A stretch of DNA of 64,000 bases from Dinochytrium kinnereticum (Eukaryota; Chytridiomycota; Chytridiomycetes; Chytridiales; Chytridiaceae): the NCBI GenBank assembly GCA_027604005.1, contig JADGJT010000045.1, positions 1 through 64,000 on the forward strand, in the 5' to 3' direction. This document shows positions 10,707-20,837 of this stretch, in pieces (the first letter of the stretch is position 1; every line of letters starts with the position of its first letter). A program made the position numbers and the translations under genes. The notes below the pieces were generated by a model, which ran no database searches, had not been told where the DNA came from, and saw only the letters and a list, made by a program, of their open reading frames with translations.

Positions 10707-11184
10707 GCAGTGGAGAGTAGGGCTGATATGGAAGGGGTCATCTCCTGATTCTCTCTTTTCCATTTTGTCATAAGTATCCGTCCCCACATTTCTTGATCTG
10801 GTTATCTGCTCTCTTTGATAAATACATGTCGATTCATGGTGTATAAAAAGATGTTATCTATCTCTCCGAATTTAAATCCCCGAAGTCGGCGTGTCAATCT
10901 ATGATGGAAACCTATCACCTTATGCTCATTCGTGGTTTCATTCTCTGGCCAACAGTTCTCCATATCGATGATCTGGCCAATTCGGGATATCAAGGCAGAT
11001 AAAGACAACAAAACGTACTCGCAAGAATGGAAATAATTAAATTAAAAGATTGAAGGAGCACATATGAACAACGATAAGCTTACGCGGCAACACTACGGAC
11101 AATTAAGGCCCCAACGGCATGGTAGCGAGCCCCCCAAGACCCCTCAGCATCATAATCGTACCAAGGAAAAAATCAGCACGCCAA
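10707..11184. other. Convergent 3' region between YOS9 and API5
   Basis: The two genes converge here. The AT-rich middle (about 10,820-11,080) should contain both 3' UTRs. I see no gene and no clear repeat. Confidence 0.5.
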
Positions 11185-13994
11185 TCATCTCCTTCCTCTC
11201 CACCCCCCCCTTGATCCCCCTCTCCCAAATGCCTTAGCAACGCCTCCAGCAGGCCCTTTACCTCCGCCCACCCCCCCATTTCCCTGGTTCTGCAAACCCG
11301 CCATCCCAGACACATTAACACCAGCCCCTACTCTCATAACAACCCTTCCCTGACCTAACCCTCCCATTCCAACCACTCCAGAAGCACTCTTGCCTACAAT
11401 GCTCCGGGCACCCACGGCAATAGAAGCACTTACAGTTGGTGTTGGCCCTCGAACTTCCCCCGCGGCAGGGGCCAACGCCTTCCTATTAAGAGTGACCTTT
11501 TCCTGCTGAGGTATAATGGCGGCACCCTTAACCGACACCACCCTTCCCTGCGTCAAGGCAGATGAAACGCCAACGGGGCCGCTGATCGGACGATTGACCT
11601 GCGAAGTCTGTGAATTTTCTTGCGGCATGCCCCTCCCAACGGCCATTTGCTTCCCCTGAGGCTTATTTTGACGGTTTAAAGATGCCGCAGGCGCGCTTCG
11701 AGCAACACCACCGTTTACAGGCTGCGCTTTCCCACCCCTTCCGATCCCAGCCGTCGCATGAGTCGTTCCAGGTTTTGTCATCGCACCTCGCATGGCACCA
11801 GTGACTCCATTGATAGATACAGCTTGAACCTTTCCACCTCGCCCGGCACCCGACGCGGCTATCTGCACAGCACCTACTTTCCCCTTCCCGACCGTGTTAT
11901 CAACTTTAAGCTTTTTGACCCCCTTATCATCGGTGCCCAACATCGGTCTCTTGAGACCAATTGTGGGGACGGGTTTCTTTAGTGTCACAACTGGAGCCGC
12001 TGGTTGAGTTTTTGCTGGCTCCTTATGCCACGATAAAGATAGATTAAGAAGCCTTGAGCGGAGTTTGACGGGCTTCAGGAGCTCTTTGATTAGGCTGAAT
12101 GTGTTGTCAAAGGCGCGCTTATCGTTCTATAGTAAATAAGGGTTAGATGGAAGGAGGAAGAAAGATCAGAAGGATAATTAGGAACACTAACCGGCGAGTT
12201 GATGGGGTTATTAGAGCGGTCTGATGAGACTGTTAGGCAAGTAGAGTAAACGGACTTGAATATTTCGATGAGTTCGGTCTCGTCTGCCGTAAAAGATTCT
12301 GGGTGCTGTTGGGCACCGGTGTTAAATTCGATATTTCACGAGAGGGCAAAAACAATCGGTAAAAAGGCATCAACTACCTGCAGTGTAAGCTCGTAAAGAC
12401 AATAAAGCAAGCATTCTAATTACCGCCTATTAGTATGCTTTCGGGCTCTGAAGGAAATACAAACCAAGTCGTGAATAAATAGTCAGATCTGTCAAAGCAG
12501 CAGGATTCTTCACTTCGTGTGTCTTTTAAAGTGGCAGAAGAATCGTGCAATCAGCTAGAGACACCCCAACAAAACAGAGCAATATTAACAACAACCAACC
12601 AAAAATAATCCCTTTAAAGTCCGCAAAACTAACGCAGATATACTCCCATCAACTCCCCACTTAAAAGCGTCTGATGCGATCCTCAAAGCCTGGGTCCGCT
12701 TCTGATCGCTAGGCAAGGCAGAAAAGGATGCTGGGGCGAAAACCTTAGTAATGAGGAGGGAGATAAAGGGAGTTGATTTTGCGCCTCGCTTAAAGAAACT
12801 GGTGCAGGAGTGGAGGCAAGTGGCAAGCTTGGAAATGCAGTCAAGGCTTTGGGTCTGAGAGCCGTCGGTTACAATGATAAATTTGAAAGACATTCAGAAA
12901 GGAAATATAAATACGTGAAAAAAAGCCACTCCACATACCTCGTAAGGTTTCGGAACATCAACAGCCGCAACGAAAACCCCCAATACCATCTCAAACTGTT
13001 CAGCAGACGCGCCAGCAGCAACCTTTCCAAAACTTTCCAAAAGCAGCTTGGCCTGTGTGGCATCAACAGCATCCACTGTCTGAAAGAGCCTAGTCAAGTC
13101 TGAGGCAAACTGAGCGATAAAGGCCGGATCAGATGAAGTGATAAGAGCAGATTGATTGGATGAAGCAAGGTCGACCGAAATGAAATTGATGGCGCGTCGC
13201 CGGACTTCAGGGAGTCCAGCGATTGCCTGCTGGAAGATTGCGGCGCAGGTGGCTAACGTTGTGGTTTGCGGAAAAAGGACCACAAATGAGAAAAGTTGCC
13301 TGTTTTTCATCACTTACCCCTGGGAGACCGTATCCAGCAAGCAACGAGTGAGCCCTTGACCACCGCCTCCTCATCCTTAGCATCGGTCTGGAGAAGCTGG
13401 CATAAAACATCCGCCACCTTTGCGACGAATCGCGGGGTGTCTTTGCAGAGAAGTGGCAAACCCCGGATAGCTTCCCTCCGTATCTTTGCATCATCATCCT
13501 CACAGAGATCCTATCATCCACCGAAAACAAAGAAAAAAATATGAACATTAGAAAGACCATGGAACTAAAATGCACCAGCGAAGGTGCTGGCAGCAGGGGC
13601 GATGGGGGGGTGAAACAGACTGGCTATTTCGCCCAACTAAAGCCTGTTTCTTCTGCGAAAAAAAGCTCTTACAAGATGTGCCTCCATTGCAGCGTCCTGG
13701 CAGCTCGGAAAGTAGAAAAAGTATTTCGGGATGGCCGCCGTTGCTAACCCCTTCAAGCTCACGTTCAAAACAGCCGACAGAACAATACTGTAGGCTGCCT
13801 CATCCTGGCATCGAAAACCATCACGGTAAGCCCAAAAGCCATGTTTGATCCGCCCAAAGAAACAACAAAACAAACAACACCAGCTTCCCCCCCAACGAAC
13901 CCACCTCCTTGCTCGGCTTCAAGCCCTTCAATGGGATATCCATCAGCCGCGACGTTGCGGCGTAGAATTCGTCTGGAGTGGAGATGCGGGCCAT
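11185..13994 (-). CDS. API5: API5/AAC-11-like apoptosis inhibitor 5 homologue with RGG tail
   Basis: Nine exons close to 711 residues: 13905-13994, 13673-13804, 13318-13510, 12939-13252, 12600-12854, 12465-12522, 12378-12415, 12192-12305 and 11185-12126. The helical-repeat core has AIPKYFFYFPSCQDAAM, then DLCEDDDAKIRREAIRGLP and LCKDTPRFVAKVADVL, then PEVRRRAINFISVDL, and later LECLLYCLYEL. These match the HEAT/ARM-like core of API5 in order. The last exon ends in a Gly/Val/Arg-rich tail finishing GRGGSRGGWRGRR. API5 is a nuclear anti-apoptotic and RNA-associated protein in animals; its role in fungi is unclear. The tail is far longer than in animal API5 and suggests RNA binding. The 38-bp and 58-bp exons were set by phase and by similarity to the family. 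Confidence 0.8.
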
Positions 13995-14090
13995 GGCTGT
14001 CTTGTGGGAGTCGGCGGTTGGCGGATGGTGAACGGCAGTCGTGAGCATCGAACCTCCCTTCGAAAATTCAAAATCGAAGCACCAAATGAC
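13995..14090. promoter_or_regulatory. Shared divergent promoter of API5 and ARV1
   Basis: Only 96 bp lie between the two start codons. The sequence is not AT-rich. An in-frame upstream Met for API5 also falls in this gap, so the true API5 start could be slightly higher. Confidence 0.4.
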
Positions 14091-15196
14091 ATGCTGGACG
14101 GGACGCAAGAGCCCCCCCAATGCGTCGGCTGCGGAGCGACCGTTGCGGCGCTATACACCGAGTACTCCAAGGGCAACATCCGTCTAACGCAGTGCGTAAG
14201 TCTGTCCGACTGGGATGGGTTGATGGGCGGAGGGATGCTTGCTCGCTCTGACTCTGACATCCCCTGCAGGCTGCGTGTGGTAACTTTGCGGATAAGTACA
14301 TTGAGAACGATGTCGTTATCGTGTTCATCGACATGATCCTGCAGAAGAGACCTGTTTACAGGCATCTGCTGAGAAACCGCCTTGTATACGACAAGTGGGG
14401 GCTTAACGTGAGGCCAAATGCCGATTTGGGATTCTTATCTCACACACTCCTTTTCATCAGCGCGATATTCTAAAGCTCGCCGTGCTTTTGGTCTTGTTCG
14501 AAGTGTGTATGTACATTTCTTGCCAAACGACTCCCCTGCATTTGGCTCTTTTGTCCTCATTCGTTTCCATCTGTTAATGCCCTGTTGAATGAAACAGACA
14601 TGAAATGGTTCCAGCTGGAAAAGGCACACGACCGAAACGACTTTTTCACAACTGACACCTCAATCTCGACGCAGTACTTTTACATCCTTGGAATATGCAG
14701 CCTAGGTGACCCCTCCACCCAGAGCAAAAGCCTCAGCTTTAATCATCAACAGAGTTTGCTGCCTGGCATATTGGTGTTCGAACTTGCGTCTGGATCTACC
14801 AAAGGGCCTCACATTCGATAGTTTAGTGAGTGTGGTATTTTCTCATTGATCATCGACAACTTATCAGCCAAACCCAAAAAAATAGCTACAATCGAATATC
14901 TATCGCCTTAATCGTCTCTAGCTTCGGAAAATTGCTCTTGATCCTAATGGTCATATGGGATTACAATGAGCTGGAGTATGCGTGGCTTGTTAACGTTCTT
15001 GTGCTTATATCTAATCTCGAAGCACTTTCTGGTAATGCATTGAGCGAGCGAAGCCTTACTCACGGTTGTTCCAGTTTGTGTAGATACTTCATATGCCATT
15101 ACATGCATATTCCTCGCAGGAGGGCTGTTAATGCGTATCGGTGTCGAGCTTTTTATCCGCAGCCTCGATCCAAACATGCTCATCATGATACTGTAA
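14091..15196 (+). CDS. ARV1: ARV1 lipid/sterol homeostasis protein
   Basis: Seven exons (14091-14195, 14270-14407, 14461-14506, 14598-14705, 14753-14825, 14922-15031 and 15075-15196) encode 233 residues. The N-terminal Arv1 homology domain has two CxxC pairs (CVGC and, across intron 1, C-AAC), with LYTEYSKGNIRL between them. Then come DKYIENDVVIVFIDMILQK and VYRHLLRN, which are diagnostic. The rest holds membrane helices (ILKLAVLLVLFEV, FGKLLLILMVIWDY, LVNVLVLISNLEAL and a final YAITCIFLAGGLLMRIGVEL). ARV1 is an ER membrane protein tied to sterol trafficking, sphingolipid balance and GPI-anchor synthesis. Exons are short and intron phases mixed, but all close. Start is the only in-frame Met just before the first CxxC. 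Confidence 0.87.
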
Positions 15197-15324
15197 ATAA
15201 CTCTCCAGATTTTTTTACTTTGTTAATGAAACAAATAACAAACTGCCGTCCGGTTTCGATTCAGATCGCGTCCTATTGTGTTTTTTTACTGCTACTATTA
15301 TGTGCAAATATACAACCGCGATAC

Positions 15325-16270
15325 TTAATGAATCTTCTCGATGAGAGAGGCAGCGAGCGCGCCAAATTTGGCGTGGTCGGTCGGAAGAGACTTCCATCCA
15401 ATGCCCAGACCCTCTGCCTCCGTCTTGGGAATGATCTGTAGCAATCAATTGTTATGTTCGAATACAATATGCTGAACTGAAGGAGAAAAGGGACGAAGGT
15501 AAATGATAACTCACGTGGAAGTGAACATGGTCCACCTGAGCACAGAAGATGTAAGGTGAAGTAAATCGGAGGAACTCCAAAAACACATTCTTACCTCTTG
15601 GTCTAAATTGCCAACAGTTAACATTATTGGCAGACGAGTTAACAAAAGATAAAGAAAATAAAATATGAGGTCACTTACGAGCAAGTCTGCCATTGTTCTG
15701 AAGGATGTTGTAGTTTGCCGCACCAAGAGCATTGGCAATCTTTTTGGCGGTAGGAAGAAGCTTCAAGAGTGTCAATAGGCACAAGGAAATGGGGTGTGGA
15801 GTAAAAGAAAACTGCTCCTCACATCAGCCAGATACTCGTCAGGAACCTGATGCAGGAACTGCGCATGGACTGGCAAGTAAGAAAAAGGAGATGTGTCAGA
15901 AAATGCTAAACGCGGCATCCTTTGACTGATCCTTACACTTTGGAATCACGAGCTGGTTAATGGAGAAGCGTTAGAGAAAGAACAATATCAGAGATAACTC
16001 ACAGCATGCCCAGCGCTGAGTGGGTTGATGTCAAGCTATTGAAATTCCAAGGATGCAGTTAAAGTGGCTGTTAGTGGATCATATCCTCCGCCCTCAACGC
16101 TGCACTCACGAAAGCGTAGCTCAGCTCAGTCTCAATGAGCCTGGATTCCCGAAGAAGAAGGTCAAAATTCACACACTCGCAGACGCAGCCACTCACTTGT
16201 GCGAGGGGATCGCACCCTTGATGATCTTGCAGAAGATGCATGAGGCGTTGAACGCTTGCGAGGTGGCCAT
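15325..16270 (-). CDS. HNT1: HIT-family nucleotide hydrolase (HINT/Hnt1-like), nine exons
   Basis: Nine exons encode just 140 residues: 16197-16270, 16110-16140, 16003-16035, 15937-15952, 15823-15869, 15679-15760, 15595-15602, 15515-15535 and 15325-15435. The protein opens with the zinc-site-like CIFCKIIKGAIPSHKLIE, then LDINPLSAGHALVIPK, then NILQNNGRLAHQ, and has the histidine triad HVHFH followed by IIPK. This is the HINT branch of the HIT family, which hydrolyses adenosine phosphoramidates such as AMP-lysine. Length is exactly typical. Exon 7 is only 8 nt (ACCAAGAG) and exon 8 only 21 nt; together they encode the residues leading into the triad, and both have proper AG/GT borders and keep frame. 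The start lies 82 bp from the divergent ThrRS gene. Confidence 0.88.
15595..15602 (-). other. 8-nt microexon of the HIT gene
   Basis: On the minus strand the sequence reads ...GGCAATTTAG, then ACCAAGAG, then GTAAGAATG. With the single base carried from the previous exon it encodes His-Gln-Glu, giving LAHQEVDHVHFH across the junctions, the expected HINT sequence. Skipping it would shift the frame before the catalytic triad. Confidence 0.75.
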
Positions 16271-16352
16271 TGTTGCTGTCCAACTTTCAAACGGGGCAGA
16301 GCTCGGTTTTTTGCACAGGACAGACAATTCGGGCCTTGCAAACCGCAAAACC
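16271..16352. promoter_or_regulatory. Divergent promoter of the HIT gene and threonyl-tRNA synthetase
   Basis: 82 bp separate the HIT start from the first in-frame Met of ThrRS (154 bp if the second Met is used). Both transcription starts must fall in or near this short gap. Confidence 0.4.
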
Positions 16353-18891
16353 ATGACGGCCTGCTGGCGCATATGCCATCGGCACAACGATGTAGCGTCA
16401 CGCATCCCGAGGCGCGCGGGCGTCATGCAAACCATTCGTAGATTGTCCGCATCAGCTCCCGCGAGTTCCACGGCTTCATACGTCGAGCATCGCACCAGGC
16501 TGTGGGATGTGGAGTCCGATCGCCAGAAAGGTATCGCTGCCGCCACCTCGTCCAAAACGTCGGTCGCCGTGAATGTGAAAGGAACCAATACGACGATAGA
16601 AGGCGTTTTGGGAGCATTAACACCTCTGGACGTGATGAAACGTAATCCATCAGACATCAAACCAAACCCGAGCTAACTTCACGAAACCAGAGATCAACTT
16701 GAAAGGAGATATTCTTTGCAGCATCCACAATGAAACCCCATGGGACCTCCGACGGCCCTTACCAGGAGATGGCGCCATAAGCTTTATTCCGTCCTCAGCG
16801 ACGTCGGAGTATGATATAGGAGGGCATGGTGCTGCAGCGAGGGATGTGGCTTGGCATTCATCTGCGCATATTCTTGGATGGGCGATGGAGACATACTTTG
16901 GCGATCGACTGTTTCTCGAGGACGGCCCATCTCTCGCTCATCAGAATTCAGCGGCGGGTGGGTTCTTTTACGACGCTCTTTTGTCAAAGTCAGGGCCGGC
17001 ACTCGTGAGCCAATCTCTCCAAGAGTTTGACCAGAAGACGGCTTCAAGCACACTGGAAGAATTTGGCCGATCCGCTCTATCATTGGGAGGTTCTTCCAAG
17101 CTGCTCGCGGTAACGGACCCCGCGTCATCCCTGACCGTGACGGAATCCGACCTCGAGGCGCTCAGGTCCCTCGTGAAAAAATACACTGCTTCCAAAGTCC
17201 CCTTTGAACGTCTCGCCGTCACCCGTGAATTCGCCGCCGCAATGTTCTGCTACAACCCCATCAAACTCAACCTCCTCTCCCGCATCTCCCCAACCGACAC
17301 ACCAACCCTCTACCGATGCGGCGATTTCATCGATCTTTGCAGAGGTCCACATGTGGCGCATTCAGGCCAACTTCAGGCGTTTAAGATCCTTCGAACGGGG
17401 TCCGTTCACCTTGGATCCGATCACAGCGTGCAAGTGTCACGGGTTTATGGAGTGTCATTTCCCAAGACGGCTCAGCTGAAGGACTGGGAGTTGGTTCAGG
17501 AAGAGGCGGCGAAACGAGATCATCGCGTCATCGGAAAGCAACAAGGACTGTTTATGATGAGTCCGTTGGCTCCTGGATCCGCTTTCATGCTTCCTCATGG
17601 AACGAGGATAGCGAACCGTCTTTTGGAGTTCATCAGGGCAGAGTATCGCTCGAATGGATATGAGGAGGTTGTAACACCCCTCATGTTCAATAAGGAGGTG
17701 TGGGAGACCAGTGGCCATTGGGAAAACTACAAGGAAGATATGTTCCTTGTTTCTCAGGAAGGTGGTGGGGGCTGTTCTCATGGCCGTGGTGGCGAAGAGG
17801 AAGACACTGTGTATGGGCTTAAACCCATGAATTGCCCTGGACATTGTGTGCTCTTTGACACGAAATCCTACTCTTATCGTGACCTCCCCGTTAGAATTGC
17901 AGAGTTCAGTCCCCTCCACAGGCAGGTTATTTTGATACCAAAGAGTTACCTTCCTCTTTTATTTTCACATTGTAATAACGGAAAAAACAAACAAACACAC
18001 AGAAACGAGGCGTCTGGTGCTCTCACAGGTTTGACCCGAGTCCGAAAGTTTCATCAAGACGACGCGCATATCTTCTGCACGCAAGATCAAGTCCTCTCCG
18101 AAATCCGCGGCTCCCTTAGTTTCATCGACCGAGTCTACAAGGCCCTCGGATTTCCAAGCTACTCTCTAGCGCTGTCCACCCGCCCCGAAAAGTACATTGG
18201 CTCAACTGATCAATGGCACATGGCCGAAAACTCACTCCGACGGGCCCTCGAGGAAACAGGCAGGCCCATCTCACTTAAAGAAGGGGACGGAGCTTTCTAC
18301 GGCCCCAAGATTGATGTGATGGTCAGCGACGCGTTGAGAAGGAGCCATCAGACCGCTACCATCCAACTCGATTTTCAGCTCCCTGTTCGATTCAACCTCT
18401 CGTACGTTGGGGTTGACGGATCAAAGCACACGCCAGTGATGATCCACCGGGCAGCGCTTGGGAGTGTTGAGAGGATGATGGCTATTCTCATGGAGCATCA
18501 TGGTGGTCGCTGGCCTTTCTGGTTGAGTCCACGACAGGCTGTCGTGATCCCAGCGACCAGCGCCTCGCACGTCGTAGAATACGCAGAAAAGGTCGCAAAG
18601 GCACTCTCTCAGGGTAGGGCGTCGCTGAAGGATGAGGAGGTTGCTCCCGGAGGTCCATTCTACTACGTTGATGCAAGGACGCAAGACACCGACGCCACGC
18701 TCGCCAAGAGGGTGCGAGATGCGTGGGCGTCCAGGTACAACTTTGTGGTTGTGGTGGGCGAGAGGGAGGTTAAGGGCGGCAGCCTGTCGGTGAGGACGAT
18801 GGTGGGGGATGGGACGCGTGATGTCTCTGCAGAGATGCGGATGGATGAGCTGCTTGCGTCGTGGTCGCGTCTGGTCAGCGAGCGTCGGTGA
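16353..18891 (+). CDS. Threonyl-tRNA synthetase
   Basis: Three exons (16353-16641, 16691-17921 and 18003-18891) encode 802 residues. Order of domains: a basic Ser/Ala/Arg-rich leader; TGS domain (VAVNVKGTN to INLKGDILCSIHN); editing domain with HSSAH and YRCGDFIDLCRGPHVAHSG; class II core with MNCPGHCVLF; motif 2 (TRVRKFHQDDAHIF); motif 3 (HRAALGSVERMMAILMEHHG); and the anticodon-binding domain. It charges tRNA-Thr and edits Ser-tRNA-Thr. Retention of TGS and editing domains matches cytosolic ThrRS rather than short mitochondrial MST1, but the leader resembles a presequence. A second in-frame Met at 16425 would remove 24 residues, so one gene might serve both compartments. The second intron (17922-18002) uses a GC donor; its 81 bp have no stop. 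Confidence 0.9.
17922..18002 (+). other. GC-AG intron in ThrRS
   Basis: The frame reads ...PLH, then AG followed by GCAGGT, and resumes after CACACAG with AAACGAGGCG. Splicing from AG/GC to AG/A gives LHRNEASGALTGL, the invariant motif 2 region. No GT donor nearby gives the right frame. Length 81 bp is a multiple of three and has no in-frame stop, so retention would insert 27 residues within the catalytic core. Confidence 0.75.
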
Positions 18892-19024
18892 CGCCCGTCA
18901 TTGTCTGTTGCTGTGACGTAAAATGCAAGGAGCGACTTGTCTGAAGGAAATTCCAGAGCGACTTTCTTTTTTTTCCAACAACGATCAAGGGCTGAACACC
19001 CCCCCAATAAATAGAGGTTAAAGA

Positions 19025-20145
19025 ATGCCGTCGTCCTTCACCGTGACGCTGCGGACGATGCCATGGTCCCTGTACGTGGTTGCCGCCGCCGTCGTCTCCT
19101 GGGTGCACGGCAAGATCCTACTTGCGCTCGAGGATCTGATCCTCTCCATCCTCAGGCTGGGCCCAGTGCCGCAGCACATTGCGTTCATCATGGATGGCAA
19201 TCGGCGGTTTGCCAAAGGAAAGGGCATGGTGATTCAAAAGGGGCATCAGGAGGGGTTCGCCAAGCTGGAGAACGTGAGTGTTTCTTCGTTGATGCGAGAC
19301 CAACGTTGCTGATGGCTGTTGGTTGACCTGCAGACCCTGGATTGGTGCCTACGCCTCGGCGTCAAGGTTGTCAGCGTCTATGCGTTCAGCACTGAGAACT
19401 TCAACAGGGATCCTGGGGAGGTTGGAATGCTGATGGATCTTGCCAGGGATAAGTTTGAGGACTTTGCTACAAAGAGGTGGGGGCGTTTACCCTGGTTTCG
19501 ATATCTCGTTTGACACTACTCCTAACCCTCATCCCCAGTGAGGTGATTGAAAAGTACGGAATTGCAGTCAAGGTCTTAGGAAACGTCTCTCTCCTGCCTC
19601 CCGAAGTCCAGGAGGCTGCATCGCGAGCAGTTTTAATGACCAGAAATAACAGCGGGTGAGCAACCATTTGATTCACCAACCAAAGCTCCCTTCAGAAAGA
19701 ATAACAACCTCCCAGCGCCATTCTGAACGTTTGCATTCCCTACACCTCGCGCGAAGAAATCACGCTGGCCGTCAACTCTGTCCTGAAGGGCGTCGAATCA
19801 GGCCCGCTCACCTCCTCCGACATCACCCCCTCCCTAATTGAACGATCCCTCTACACGGGACCCCTCCCCCCTCTGGATATCATGATCCGAACGAGCGGAG
19901 AAATCAGACTAAGCGATTTCCTTCTGTGGCAAGGATCTCAGGATTGCCATATACATTATGTGGATGCGTTCTGGCCCGATTTCTCGTTGTGGGATGCGTT
20001 ACCTGCACTGCATTCATTCCAAAGCCATTATCGGCCTGATCGACGGCGTTGCGATGAGGATTGGAAGGCTGCCGTGGACGAATTCATAAAGGATTTGGAT
20101 AAGACGCGAGATGAGACGGCCGTCGCTTTGGCTTTGAATGCCTGA
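19025..20145 (+). CDS. RER2: cis-Prenyltransferase (dehydrodolichyl diphosphate synthase, Rer2/DHDDS type)
   Basis: Four exons (19025-19273, 19334-19476, 19539-19655 and 19716-20145) encode 312 residues. A hydrophobic N-terminus (WSLYVVAAAVVSWVHGKILL) precedes the active-site motif HIAFIMDGNRRFAKGKGM and GHQEGF. Then come VSVYAFSTENFNR and, near the C-terminus, IMIRTSGEIRLSDFLLWQ. These are the conserved regions I, III and V of cis-prenyltransferases, with the catalytic Asp of MDGN and the RTSGE diphosphate-binding loop intact. The enzyme extends farnesyl diphosphate with isopentenyl units to make the dolichol precursor at the ER. Compared with the bacterial enzyme it has the extra N-terminal hydrophobic region typical of eukaryotes. 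The gene starts 133 bp after the ThrRS stop on the same strand. Confidence 0.9.
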
Positions 20146-20837
20146 TTTTTAACTCAATGGCTCAAGTACCTGGTAGATTCAGCACTTCCCGTCCTTTCTC
20201 TCGCCTCCCTCATTAATGACCAATGATGTTTTTTTAACTCCTCCTCCTTCAACTCTTCACGGTCTTTATATTCTCGACTTCATATGCACTTTTTTTTTCC
20301 CTTTATCTCCCTATTTATTTATGTAATATTTGAAGGAGATTAGGAAGTACATGTTCCTATAAGCACTTCTCGGTAATGCCGGGTTGGTGGTAAAAGCCCC
20401 ATTTGAGGGAACCATAAAAATTACCATTGTTTCTCCTCCATTACCTGGCCAATGTTTTTATGTATGGTATAGGAGTGCAAGTCCAAAGATAACGCCATCA
20501 GATAACAATCCTCATATTTAGTTTCCAATATTTCCCAACTTCTTTGACATATTTCAGAAAGTTCACAAATACAGAGGAAGACGCCACCCGTGCCAACTCC
20601 CAACCCTCACCCCCAATTCCAAACAAAACAAAGATCATAACGAAACGAAAGAAAGAATGAGAGGAGAAAAAAGCTCAAAGCAAAAAGCACTCTCCCCTGC
20701 CCCTCCCCCCTGCCTTAAATCCCCCTACTTGAATGAACAACACACATGCCCGTCCAGCGGTATCAGATCCCCTCCACTCGATCACTCCCCCATCTCCGCG
20801 ACTCATCATTAATGCAAGACCATTTCCACACTAAAGA
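20146..20837. other. Convergent 3' region, no gene
   Basis: Between the cis-prenyltransferase stop and the MAP kinase kinase stop on the other strand. It has T-rich runs (about 20,229-20,330) and AC-rich stretches (about 20,600-20,760). Candidate 3' UTRs only; I found no coding signal. Confidence 0.5.

Noticed and set aside
16053..16352. Upstream extension of the ThrRS frame on the plus strand
   Set aside because: It overlaps the first exons of the HIT gene on the other strand, and the encoded sequence does not resemble a ThrRS N-terminus; the Mets at 16353 and 16425 fit better.
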